Source: Rhizobium redzepovicii (GTDB lineage: Bacteria > Pseudomonadota > Alphaproteobacteria > Rhizobiales > Rhizobiaceae). Taken from it: DNA of 64,000 bases. The notes under the pieces were generated by a model that ran no database searches, was not told the origin of the DNA, and saw nothing but the letters and a program-made list of their open reading frames with translations. Where the stretch lies: NCBI RefSeq assembly GCF_019793435.1, contig NZ_JAILYH010000018.1:95813-159812 (forward strand), in the 5' to 3' direction. This document shows positions 1 through 7,777 of the stretch, piece by piece (position 1 is the first letter of the stretch; each line of letters starts with the position of its first letter). Position numbers and translations under genes: made by a program.

Positions 1-1
1 A

Positions 2-394
2 TCCGGCGCCTTGCTGTTTCTGGACCTGGACTATTTCAAGTCGATCAACGACCGATATGGTCATGCGACCGGAGATGAAGCTCTTCGCTGCACCGGTCGT
101 GTCCTCGCCCGCTACCAAGGACAGTCAGATTTCGCGGGACGCCTCGGGGGCGAAGAGTTCGGTCTGTTTCAAGGCAATTTGACGGCTGCCGAGATGCTTA
201 TGCGTTGCGAGGAAATTCGGGAAGAGATCGCGCGTATCGATCTGCGATCTCCGTCAGGTTCGAAAGTGCGAATGTCGGCGAGTGTCGGCGTGTTTCATTG
301 CCAGCCGGGGTTCCATCCCCACTCTTGTTTGAAAGCCGCGGACGAAAACCTTTATCAGGCCAAAGTCTCGGGTAGAAACATGGTCATCGGGTAG
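2..394 (+). CDS. GGDEF-domain diguanylate cyclase, C-terminal part (gene starts before the window)
   Basis: The open frame enters from the left edge, so only the last 130 residues are present. They make up most of a GGDEF domain: the metal and substrate region LFLDLDYFKSINDRYGH, the active-site loop RLGGEEFGLF, and the C-terminal SVGV and ADENLYQAK segments. GGEEF is an active variant of the motif, so synthesis of c-di-GMP from two GTP is expected. The RxxD inhibitory site that normally lies five residues before the motif reads GQSD, so product inhibition through that site is probably absent. Sensor domains lie outside the window. The c-di-GMP-binding CuxR-type regulator further right is a possible effector, but that link is only inference. 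Confidence 0.9.
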   Translation, partial: SGALLFLDLDYFKSINDRYGHATGDEALRCTGRVLARYQGQSDFAGRLGGEEFGLFQGNLTAAEMLMRCEEIREEIARIDLRSPSGSKVRMSASVGVFHCQPGFHPHSCLKAADENLYQAKVSGRNMVIG

Positions 395-643
395 CTCTCG
401 AGCGTGTGTCCGATGATCTAGAAAGACTTCTCCACTCTCGCAGGTAGTGCTGGAGAGCGACGGCAGGATATTCAGGCACCGCCTGGACACTTGGCCACAG
501 CAGGCGATTCCGCGCGAGTTTGGCAGCACCTCGCGACGTCGGACCGTGAGCCAGCATTGCGCGGCTATTGGTCCCAAGGCTCACAGCTAGCCGCATTCCC
601 GTTTCGACCAAGTGCAATGCACTCACAGCATTTTGCGTCAATA
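395..643. other. Intergenic stretch without a recognisable gene
   Basis: About 250 bases between the GGDEF gene and the convergent I78-type gene. The open frames here show no recognisable family motif, start signal or repeat. Confidence 0.5.
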
Positions 644-943
644 TCATCCGCAGGTGGCTCTCAGCACCCGGCCGGAGGCGGGATCGGTCTCGATGGTAAT
701 TCGGTCAGCTCTGTAATCATGTGTAACGGGCTGGTCGGGTGCGATCTGACGCGCAATGGTTGCTCCGGTTGTCCGCCTGGCCTCCTCGTCGGTCGGCTTG
801 GGCTTTCCAATGAGTGTTTGCGCGGCCGCGGCATCGCATCGGCCACTTTTAACTTCGGACGTTGTACCAGCTGAACACGCCACCAAAGGCGGAACTGCGC
901 TCACGAATACCAGACCAGTTAGAACACGGACTGCATGCAGCAT
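644..943 (-). CDS. I78-family peptidase inhibitor-like lipoprotein
   Basis: A 99-residue protein. I chose the start at 943 because GGAAGAGAGG lies just ahead of it and because it begins a lipoprotein signal peptide: a charged start, a hydrophobic core and the lipobox LVAC. The mature part begins CDAAAAQTLIGK and ends with an RITIETDPASGRVLRATCG tail, the pattern of the I78 (Aspergillus elastase inhibitor-type) family. It is probably anchored in the periplasm and may inhibit serine peptidases. That function is inferred from the family; many bacterial members are untested. A longer frame runs to 1045 but has no comparable start signal. Confidence 0.78.
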   Translation of the reverse strand: MLHAVRVLTGLVFVSAVPPLVACSAGTTSEVKSGRCDAAAAQTLIGKPKPTDEEARRTTGATIARQIAPDQPVTHDYRADRITIETDPASGRVLRATCG

Positions 944-1041
944 TGATTTTCCTCTCTTCCTACCGACGGTTAGTCCAGCAGTGCGCGGACCGGACCTACT
1001 GGTGCTGGGGAGTATGTTGAAATCTTGACCAGGCAGTCCTG

Positions 1042-2037
1042 TCACAGGCTTAGCTCGCGCCGCATGGTCTCCAGCCGCTCCATGGCGATGACGCCGTCGG
1101 CAATGGTCGGTGCCGCGGTTTGAGCCCCGCCAAGCGCCGGGACGACGTCGGCGAGCAGCGAATAATAACCCTTTGGGTCTTCATTCGCGGCAGCCGTGAA
1201 GTTCGGCTTCCAGGTCAGGGTATCGACGTGGTCAGCAAGTGTCGCGGCCGGATCATCTGTCTTGAAGGGCGGGTTGCGATGCCAGCGGACCTCGATGACA
1301 TTCTCGACCTCGATACGCTGATGGTCGCCCATCAGTTCGATGCGTTCGACAGGCGTGCCCCGAGACTGAATGGTACCCATGGCGATGTTACCGATGGCGC
1401 CGCACTCGAATTCGAAGCCGATATGGAAGAGAACGCGGCCCGGCGTTTTTTCCACCTTGCGCGCGGACATCGAACGCACGGGCGAGACGAGGAAGGAGAC
1501 GAGGTCCATGTAATGCACGCAATGATGCAGGAAGAAGCCGGTATAATCGACGTTGCCTGCGAAGTAGCCGGGCGCCGTCATGTAATAGCCGGTCAGGCCT
1601 AGAACGTCGCCGAAACGGCCCGATTTGACGATATTGGCGGCGATTTTGTTGCCGATCGAATAGCGCTTCATAAAGCCGACAAGGAGCGGCTTTTTGGCCT
1701 TTTCGGATGCAGCAAGAAGCTCTCGTGCGCCGGCCGCCGAGCCCGAAGGCGGTTTCTCCATGAACACGCCGAGACCACGCTCGAGAGCCGCCTTGCCGAA
1801 AGCGAGATGCTGATCTGGACCGACGGCCATGCCGACGGCATCGAGGCCGGGGGTGCGAAGCAGCGATTCGACATCGCTGGCCAATACCTGGACGCCGAAC
1901 TGCCGGCCCGCATCGGCAAGCCGTTTTCCGTCTATATCACAGAGCGCCGCGATCTGGACGTCATGGCGGACAAGTTGCGGAAGAAGCATCTGGGTAGCGT
2001 GGACGCCGCACCCGATCCAACCAATTTTCAATGTCAT
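1042..2037 (-). CDS. Gfo/Idh/MocA-family oxidoreductase
   Basis: A 331-residue NAD(P)-dependent dehydrogenase. The N-terminal Rossmann fold shows IGWIGCGVHATQMLLPQL, then the EKPPSGS segment (the EKP motif with the catalytic-region lysine) at about residue 94, then the C-terminal alpha/beta domain with HHCVHYMDL. This family oxidises sugars, inositols or their acids. It is the last gene of the minus-strand sugar operon. Its ATG overlaps the stop of the upstream isomerase by four bases (ATGA), indicating translational coupling. The substrate cannot be told from sequence, but it presumably acts on whatever the neighbouring ABC transporter imports. Confidence 0.88.
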   Translation of the reverse strand: MTLKIGWIGCGVHATQMLLPQLVRHDVQIAALCDIDGKRLADAGRQFGVQVLASDVESLLRTPGLDAVGMAVGPDQHLAFGKAALERGLGVFMEKPPSGSAAGARELLAASEKAKKPLLVGFMKRYSIGNKIAANIVKSGRFGDVLGLTGYYMTAPGYFAGNVDYTGFFLHHCVHYMDLVSFLVSPVRSMSARKVEKTPGRVLFHIGFEFECGAIGNIAMGTIQSRGTPVERIELMGDHQRIEVENVIEVRWHRNPPFKTDDPAATLADHVDTLTWKPNFTAAANEDPKGYYSLLADVVPALGGAQTAAPTIADGVIAMERLETMRRELSL

Positions 2038-2915
2038 CGGCGATATTCCGTCAGTGTGAGATGAGACTTGATGAAGGCGCTGGAGGCGCTGAGACGATCG
2101 CTTTCATCCTCATGAGGTGGGCGCCATTGCGCGAAGGGAACACCGAACCGATCGTCGGTGCGGCGGAAGGGCTCAAGTGATATCGGCCCTTTATAGCCAA
2201 CCGCATGCAGGGCGCGGCAGACCGAGACCCAGTCCGTTGCTCCGGTTCCCGGAAAGCCCCGATGGTTCTCGTTCGCCTGGAAATGCACGATCCGGGTGCC
2301 GCCAAGAAGAATGGCCTCGGCTATCGAGCTTTCCTCCATGTGCATATGGAAGGTATCGAGCATCAGTTGGATCGCGGGGTGGTCAACGGCATCGAGCAGT
2401 TCGATGGCCTGCTGCGTCGTGCACAGCACGTCGCTCTCGAAACGGTTAAGGGGCTCGACGGCCAGCAGAATGCCGGCGGCCTTGGCATAGTCGCCGACCT
2501 CGCGCAGACCCGCCACGCAGCGCCGCTTGCGGGCAAGGCGTTCTTCTTCCGCCACGGGCTGGGGCGGGCGGCCGGCAAAGACCAGGGGATTGCCCGTCAG
2601 CGGGCCTCCGACGATTTGCGCGCCAAGCGCCTTGGCACAATCGACCGTGTATTTCAGGTAGTCTATGCCGGCGCGATGGGCGTCTCCCTCAGCCGAAGAG
2701 AGATTGCGCTGCAGATTGACGCGTGCGGCCAGCACGACGCCGAGCCCGGCATCGTCCAGAGCCTTGCGCGCCTCTTTCATGTCGATCTCGCCGACTTCGG
2801 GAACCAGCAGCTCGACGAAATCGTAGCCGTGCTGGCGCATGCGCGTAAAGAGCGGGAAATGCTCGGCCGTGAAAGGCCTTGCATATTGCATGGAGATCAA
2901 CCCGATCGGGTTCAT
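2034..2915 (-). CDS. Sugar phosphate isomerase/epimerase (AP endonuclease 2-type TIM barrel)
   Basis: A 293-residue xylose-isomerase-like TIM barrel. Metal-ligand segments are visible: VEPLNRFESDV (Glu), MLDTFHMHMEE (Asp and His), HFQANENHRGFPG and ISLEPF (final Glu). The start at 2915 is preceded by AGAGGA seven bases away; an in-frame start further upstream lacks such a site. Enzymes of this family interconvert keto-sugars such as inosose or hexulose derivatives. It lies between the permease gene and the dehydrogenase, so it probably acts in the same catabolic route. The exact reaction is not determined. Confidence 0.85.
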   Translation of the reverse strand: MNPIGLISMQYARPFTAEHFPLFTRMRQHGYDFVELLVPEVGEIDMKEARKALDDAGLGVVLAARVNLQRNLSSAEGDAHRAGIDYLKYTVDCAKALGAQIVGGPLTGNPLVFAGRPPQPVAEEERLARKRRCVAGLREVGDYAKAAGILLAVEPLNRFESDVLCTTQQAIELLDAVDHPAIQLMLDTFHMHMEESSIAEAILLGGTRIVHFQANENHRGFPGTGATDWVSVCRALHAVGYKGPISLEPFRRTDDRFGVPFAQWRPPHEDESDRLSASSAFIKSHLTLTEYRR

Positions 2916-2967
2916 GTGTGTATCCTCTTTCATCGACCGGCCCGGCATTCGCGGAGCGGTATGGTGG

Positions 2968-3801
2968 TCAACCTTTTACGGCACCCTGGGTCAGCCCGCC
3001 GATCAGGCGGCGTTGCACGAGAAGGAAAAGCAGCGTCGCCGGCAAGGCTCCCACGACGGCGCCGGCGGCAAGCAAGCCCCATTCGATCTGGTATTCGCCG
3101 ATCAGCGTCTGGATCGCGACGGTCACGGGGCGAACGTTCTTGCCGCCGAGCGTCAGAGCATAGAGATATTCGTTCCAGGCGGTGATGAAGATGTAAATTC
3201 CGGTGGAGATGATGCCGGGCATCATCAGAGGCAACACGACGCGGCGCAATGCCGTCAGCCGCGTGCACCCGTCCGTCATCGCCGCTTCGTCGAGGCTCCT
3301 GGGGATTGCGCCGACATAGCTGGTCAGCATCCAGACGGCAAAGGGAATGGCCGCCGTCGCATTGGCGAGGATCAGCGCGAAATGCGTGTCGAGGATGTTG
3401 AGCTTTCGAAACAGCACGAAAAGCGGCAGGATCAGAAGCACGATCGGGAACATGTTGATCAACAGAAACTGCAGCATGAACGCTTTGCGTCCTGCGAACC
3501 TGAAGCGAGAGAAGGCGTAAGCTGCCGTGACGGAAACCAGCAGTCCGACAACGACGGTGCCTACGGCGATGATCAGGCTGTCCAGCATGTTCTTCAGAAA
3601 TGACGTCTGTTCGATCAGGCGGACGTAATTGTCAAAGCTCCAGCCCGAGGGCGAAATGGAAACGCCTGTGGCACTGAGAACTGCCGTTGGAGTCAGCGAT
3701 GTCAAGATCATCCATGCAAAGGGTGCCATGGCGAAGATCACGATTAGGAGAACCGGCAGGTCGGTCGTCAGGATGCGGCGTAAGGTGCTGGATTTGTTCA
3801 T
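2968..3801 (-). CDS. Carbohydrate ABC transporter permease, MalG/CUT1 type
   Basis: A 277-residue inner-membrane protein with about six hydrophobic segments. The EAA loop that contacts the ATPase reads EAAMTDGCTRLTALRRVVLP at about residues 180-200. The first segment (PVLLIVIFAMAPFAWMIL) and a large loop before the second are typical of the MalG side of CUT1 importers. The ATG overlaps the upstream permease stop by four bases. It should pair with the 3798-4721 permease and with the divergently encoded ATPase at 7778. Confidence 0.93.
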   Translation of the reverse strand: MNKSSTLRRILTTDLPVLLIVIFAMAPFAWMILTSLTPTAVLSATGVSISPSGWSFDNYVRLIEQTSFLKNMLDSLIIAVGTVVVGLLVSVTAAYAFSRFRFAGRKAFMLQFLLINMFPIVLLILPLFVLFRKLNILDTHFALILANATAAIPFAVWMLTSYVGAIPRSLDEAAMTDGCTRLTALRRVVLPLMMPGIISTGIYIFITAWNEYLYALTLGGKNVRPVTVAIQTLIGEYQIEWGLLAAGAVVGALPATLLFLLVQRRLIGGLTQGAVKG

Positions 3802-4721
3802 CGTTCAACATCGCGCATGGTGCGGGCAAGATAGACGGCGACAAAAGCGCCGAGCAAAAGGGTGAAGGTGACGGCGATGGTGGTGCCGTAGCCGAAGTCG
3901 AGATTCTGACGCGCCTTGATGAAGGCGTAGAGCGGCAGCGTATGGGTGGCATAGCCTGGCCCGCCGCCGGTCATGACGAAAATCACGTCCATCGAATTGG
4001 CGACCCAGATTACCCGCAGCAGGCCGGCCGTCGCCAGAACCGGGCCGATACCCGGCAAGGTGATGTGCACGAATTGCCGCCAGGCGGATGCGCCATCGAT
4101 CGAGGCGGCTTCATACTGGCTTTTCGGAATTCCCTGAAGCCCGGCAAGGATCATCACCGCGAAGAAGGGGAAACCCTGCCACGTCAGCGTTGCGATGATG
4201 GCGTAAAGCGCGACGCCCGGATCGGCGAGCCATGGAACCGCCGTCTGGACGACGTGCAGGTAGAGCAGGATATCGTTGAGGACACCGGTGTTCGGATCAT
4301 AGATCCAGCGCCACATCAGTGCGATGACGACGCTTGGCAGCGCCCAGGGGATGATGACAAGGGCGCGCGCCAGCCCGCGCCAGGGAAATTCGCGGTTGAG
4401 AAGCAGCGCTGTGAGGAGGCCAAGGCCCATTTGCAGCGGCACCGTCAGGCCGATCCAGATCACTGTGTTCCACAGGGCGCTCCAGAACACAGGGTCGTTG
4501 AACAATTTGACGTAATTGCCGAATCCGACGAAGCGGCTTGCATTCGGCTTGAACAGGACGAGATCGTAGAAGCTTGTGAAAACGGCCTGGATCATCGGCA
4601 GGAAGACGATCACAGCGGTGACGCAAACAGCCGGTGCCAGCAGCCAATAGGGCATAAAATGCTGGCGTTGCCAGAACGGTTTTACCTTCTGTTCCCTGGG
4701 CGTGGAAACGATCGTCGACAT
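3798..4721 (-). CDS. Carbohydrate ABC transporter permease, MalF/CUT1 type
   Basis: A 307-residue inner-membrane permease. The start at 4721 gives MSTIVSTPREQ followed by a first membrane segment (YWLLAPAVCVTAVIVFLPM); the frame stays open further upstream but there runs through the hairpin and into the binding-protein gene. An EAA-type loop reads YEAASIDGASAWRQFVHITLP at about residues 205-225. It forms the heterodimeric channel with the downstream MalG-type permease. It follows the binding-protein gene after a 71-base gap filled by a strong hairpin. Confidence 0.92.
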   Translation of the reverse strand: MSTIVSTPREQKVKPFWQRQHFMPYWLLAPAVCVTAVIVFLPMIQAVFTSFYDLVLFKPNASRFVGFGNYVKLFNDPVFWSALWNTVIWIGLTVPLQMGLGLLTALLLNREFPWRGLARALVIIPWALPSVVIALMWRWIYDPNTGVLNDILLYLHVVQTAVPWLADPGVALYAIIATLTWQGFPFFAVMILAGLQGIPKSQYEAASIDGASAWRQFVHITLPGIGPVLATAGLLRVIWVANSMDVIFVMTGGGPGYATHTLPLYAFIKARQNLDFGYGTTIAVTFTLLLGAFVAVYLARTMRDVER

Positions 4722-4755
4722 GCGAAAATCCTGACTTTCAAATTTACGCGATGGG

Positions 4756-4786
4756 GTGGCTCCGGTGGATGGTCCACCGGAGCCAC
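4756..4786. promoter_or_regulatory. Strong intercistronic hairpin between binding-protein and permease genes
   Basis: Two perfectly complementary 14-base arms (GTGGCTCCGGTGGA and its complement) flank a three-base loop, six bases after the binding-protein stop. No T-run follows on the minus strand. By analogy with malE-malF spacers, such a hairpin may protect the upstream mRNA from 3' decay and so give more binding protein than permease; a partial terminator is the alternative. Confidence 0.65.
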
Positions 4787-4792
4787 GGGCAT

Positions 4793-5995
4793 TTACTCCG
4801 CAAAGAGCGTGTTGAGCTGCTCCATCATCTGCTGCGACGTGGTTTGGCCGGTCAGGGCCTGCTGCATCGCCGTCTGCCAGGCCGTGTTCACGAATTCGGA
4901 CGTCCCGGAACTCTGGGGCAGGACGTGGGCGAAGGGCAGGGACTGGACAGTAGCGTCGACGAAGCGGCGTTCGTGAAGCTTCCAATCGGCTGCCCCGCTT
5001 TTCGTCACGGTCATCTGGCCGGTCGCGGTGTTGAAGGCGAAATTGTTTTCGCCTTCCGCCAGGAACGAGATCCATTTCCAGGATGCATCCTTGACCGAGG
5101 ACGACGAGAAGACGGCAAGCGACTCGTCGCCATAGGACGTCCACTGCTTGCCGCCGCATTTCGGCACCGGTACCGCCGAAACCTTGTCGCCCAGAGCGGC
5201 AACCAGATCCTTGGACGAGCCGATATGATGGATCGTCATCGCCGTCTTGCCGGTTTTGAAGGCCGCGATGATTTCCTGGAAACCGTCATTCGGCGCCGAT
5301 GGCGGAATGACCTTGTCTTTCTGGAACAAGTCGATCAGCCATTGATTGGCGGCCACGGCTTCTGGCGTCGTCAGGCCGCCGGGCTTCAGTTCGGCGCCTT
5401 TCGAAAATACGAAAGCGCCCCACTGATCCCAGCCACCCTTGCCCCCACGCAGGCCGAAGCCGTAGGTGTCGGGCGCCTTGGTCAGCTTGATCGCCGCCTC
5501 GCGGAAATCCTCGCAAGTCGTCGGCGGCTTGAGACCGGCCGCTTCAAACAGATCGGCGCGGTAATAGAGGTAGAGCACCACATACTGGATCGGCAGGTAA
5601 TATTGCTGGCCATCGGCGCCCTTGTTCAGTTCGAGCAGATTGTCGAGAAGATCTGCCTTGCCCTGCCACGCGTTGATGCGGTCGCCGATCGGCTCCAGCG
5701 CGCCCATTTCAAGAAGGCGCGGCTGCGCGAAAAGTTTGACCATGGCCGCATCGGGTGCGTTGCCGCCGACAAGGGCCGTGTAGAGATTGTCGTAGTAACT
5801 GTTCCAGGGAACGTTTTCGGCCTCGATCTTGATGTCGGGATTGGCTTTTTCGAATTTGGCTACCAGATCGGACATCGGGTTTGCGGGGTTGTCGAAGTGG
5901 TACCAGAAGCGGACTGTCTCTGCGGCCCGTGCTGGATTGAGCGCAAGGGAGGCAGCCATCGCCGCGCCCAAGGCCAGTTTCCTCAAGAGTTTCAT
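4793..5995 (-). CDS. Extracellular sugar-binding protein of an ABC importer
   Basis: A 400-residue periplasmic binding protein of the CUT1 (family 1) type. The start at 5995 follows GGAGGAG with nine bases of spacing and opens a Sec signal peptide, MKLLRKLALGAAMAASLAL, ending near ARAAE. The mature protein has the usual opening (VRFWYHFDNP), the NVPWNSYYDN stretch and a C-terminal TGQMTVTK/FVNTAWQTAMQQ region. It captures the sugar in the periplasm for the two permeases. Gene order is hydrolase, binding protein, permease, permease, isomerase, dehydrogenase. The ligand is unknown. Confidence 0.92.
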   Translation of the reverse strand: MKLLRKLALGAAMAASLALNPARAAETVRFWYHFDNPANPMSDLVAKFEKANPDIKIEAENVPWNSYYDNLYTALVGGNAPDAAMVKLFAQPRLLEMGALEPIGDRINAWQGKADLLDNLLELNKGADGQQYYLPIQYVVLYLYYRADLFEAAGLKPPTTCEDFREAAIKLTKAPDTYGFGLRGGKGGWDQWGAFVFSKGAELKPGGLTTPEAVAANQWLIDLFQKDKVIPPSAPNDGFQEIIAAFKTGKTAMTIHHIGSSKDLVAALGDKVSAVPVPKCGGKQWTSYGDESLAVFSSSSVKDASWKWISFLAEGENNFAFNTATGQMTVTKSGAADWKLHERRFVDATVQSLPFAHVLPQSSGTSEFVNTAWQTAMQQALTGQTTSQQMMEQLNTLFAE

Positions 5996-6025
5996 TGCCT
6001 TTATCTCCTCCAGTTTCAGCAATTC

Positions 6026-7006
6026 TCACGTTCTGTTCTTCAAAGCCCTCGCCGCTGCACCGGCCGAGCGCAACGCCTCCCGCGCTGCCTCAAGCTCATT
6101 GGTGTTTTGCAGAAAGCCGTGCGTGACCCCAGCAACGATGTGGATAGGGTCATTGCGATGCAGTTCCCTGAGGCGCGCATGAAGCGCCATCGTATCTGAA
6201 AAGAGCGGATCGACCCCCGCAGCCATCAGATAGAGCGGTGGCAACCTCGACAACGCGTCATCCGTTGCCACCAGTGGACAGGCAAGTTCATCAGAAGCGA
6301 TTGCCTGCTCACCTGCATACCAATTCCAATAGCGGCGCATCCGCTCCGTCGTCAGGCCGGGTCCGGTTTCGAAGCGCTGATAGGACTCGCCGGAGAGATC
6401 GCACCGATAACAGCCGTAAAATAGCAGTCCGCCGTCAGGAAGGGCGCGGTCGTCGCGCAATTCATGCAGGATTGCGGCAAGCGCCAGATTGGCGCCAGCG
6501 GAATCGCCCGCGATAAGAAGAGGCCGGCAATCGACACCTTCGATTTTGCCGTCCAGCACGGCCCGAAGACATGCGACCGTATCAAGCAACCCGGCCGGGA
6601 AGGGGTTTTCCGGCGCCAACCGATAATCCGGCATGACAATGGTCATCCGCGCTTCCGCGGCCAAGACGCGTGCTAAACGTTCATGTGTTTCTGGGCTGCA
6701 AAAGGCAAAACCGCCGCCATGCACGAAAAATATGACGCCGCCTTCGGCATCCGCCGGCGATAGGATACGCATGCGGCAGGGGTGAGAACCAAGTCCACTG
6801 TCGGCAGCGATCCACACCTGCCGGTCTACCGCCATCGGCGGCAGGTTGACGTTCCAGCGCTCGTTGTTGCGTGCCGACTGCGCACGGCCCTCGGCAGCTG
6901 GCAGGAGTGTCGGATCGGTCTGCGGACCCGTGTCGGCCGCAACCCTCGCCCACAGGGCCTGCATCTCGGCCGACAGCACTCCGGGATCTGCCGCGACCGC
7001 ACTCAC
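6026..7006 (-). CDS. Alpha/beta hydrolase of the hormone-sensitive-lipase family
   Basis: A 326-residue cytoplasmic esterase-like enzyme. It shows the HGGGF oxyanion motif at about residue 96, the nucleophile elbow GDSAG at about 171, the acid in GVDPLFSD and the histidine in GVTHGF, so the full triad is present. Its ATG overlaps the GntR stop by four bases and it precedes the binding-protein gene. In this setting it may open a sugar ester or lactone before isomerisation and oxidation; that role is inference. Confidence 0.87.
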   Translation of the reverse strand: MSAVAADPGVLSAEMQALWARVAADTGPQTDPTLLPAAEGRAQSARNNERWNVNLPPMAVDRQVWIAADSGLGSHPCRMRILSPADAEGGVIFFVHGGGFAFCSPETHERLARVLAAEARMTIVMPDYRLAPENPFPAGLLDTVACLRAVLDGKIEGVDCRPLLIAGDSAGANLALAAILHELRDDRALPDGGLLFYGCYRCDLSGESYQRFETGPGLTTERMRRYWNWYAGEQAIASDELACPLVATDDALSRLPPLYLMAAGVDPLFSDTMALHARLRELHRNDPIHIVAGVTHGFLQNTNELEAAREALRSAGAAARALKNRT

Positions 7007-7680
7007 TGGTTCGCATCCGGAAAAACATCGGGACCTAAGTCGACGATCGTCGCGATATGGTGACGCATGACAGCGGTGGCATTAGCAATGTCGCCGCTTT
7101 CGATGGCGTCTATGATGCTGCGATGGCGCAACGCCGTCGCGCGAAGGTCGCGCGCCGAGCGGCTCCTCGATATCTTGAAGCGGTGGTTGTGTACGAGGCA
7201 CCGGTGCAAGATCGGATCGAGGGCCGGAAGATTGGCGGCTTCGAGAATGCGCCGATGGAAATCCCGGTCGATTGCCGCGAGATGAAGTTCATCGTCGCCC
7301 TCGGCCGCGGCCACCATATCGTCGAGCATTGCGTTCAAATCTGCGATCAACGCCTTGCCGAGCGACCGCATCGTCCGAGGAAGACCACTGCACTCGATGT
7401 GGGTGCGCAAGCGGAACATCTCCACCGCCTCATCCGCGGTGCATTCGGAAACCTGGGTCCCGCGATGACCCTGGCGCCGAACGAGGCCTTCCTCCTGAAG
7501 CTGCAGCAGCGCTTCGCGAACAGTTCCCTGGCTGCATTGAAAATGCGCTGCGAGGTCGAGTTCCGTCAGACCGGTTCCGGCCGCAAGGTTCCCCAGCATG
7601 ATGTCGCGCTTCAGCGCATTGAAGGCGAGCGAAGCCTTGGGCGGCTTGGTGACCGTGGGCCTGGGGGAAAAATATGCCAT
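7003..7680 (-). CDS. GntR-family (FadR/FCD subfamily) transcriptional regulator
   Basis: A 225-residue regulator. The winged helix (about residues 15-80) includes LTELDLAAHFQCSQGTVREA and a GLVRRQGHRG wing. The helical FCD ligand domain follows, with HLAAIDRDFHRRI and a final ALRHRSIIDAIESGD...AVMRHHI segment carrying the usual metal-binding histidines. The start at 7680 (MAYFSPRP) was preferred over an in-frame upstream start at 7728, which would run into the palindromic operator. It leads the minus-strand operon and faces the ATPase gene, so it probably senses a pathway intermediate and represses both sides. Confidence 0.88.
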   Translation of the reverse strand: MAYFSPRPTVTKPPKASLAFNALKRDIMLGNLAAGTGLTELDLAAHFQCSQGTVREALLQLQEEGLVRRQGHRGTQVSECTADEAVEMFRLRTHIECSGLPRTMRSLGKALIADLNAMLDDMVAAAEGDDELHLAAIDRDFHRRILEAANLPALDPILHRCLVHNHRFKISRSRSARDLRATALRHRSIIDAIESGDIANATAVMRHHIATIVDLGPDVFPDANQ

Positions 7681-7715
7681 TGATCGAACCTGTTGCCGAT
7701 TGCATCTCGCTTGTC

Positions 7716-7743
7716 TTATCGTTATCAATAATGATATCGATAA
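7716..7743. promoter_or_regulatory. Palindromic operator in the GntR-ATPase divergent promoter
   Basis: A 28-base inverted repeat with 24 of 28 positions symmetric (starts TTATCGTTATCA, ends TGATATCGATAA). It is placed almost exactly midway between the GntR start at 7680 and the ATPase GTG at 7778, about 35 bases from each. Position and symmetry make it the likely autoregulatory site of the GntR protein. Confidence 0.75.
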
Positions 7744-7777
7744 TGGCCGTCAAGGCGAAAAGACATGGAGGAACGTC

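Noticed and set aside
2205..3185. A 326-codon plus-strand frame
   Set aside because: Antisense to the isomerase and permease genes and lacking any recognisable motif.
3687..4976. A 429-codon plus-strand frame
   Set aside because: Antisense to both permease genes; its translation is rich in Arg, Asp and Gly with no domain pattern.
4751..6199. A 482-codon plus-strand frame
   Set aside because: It is antisense to the binding-protein and hydrolase genes, whose signal peptide, ribosome sites and motifs are clear. Long antisense frames are expected at this GC content.
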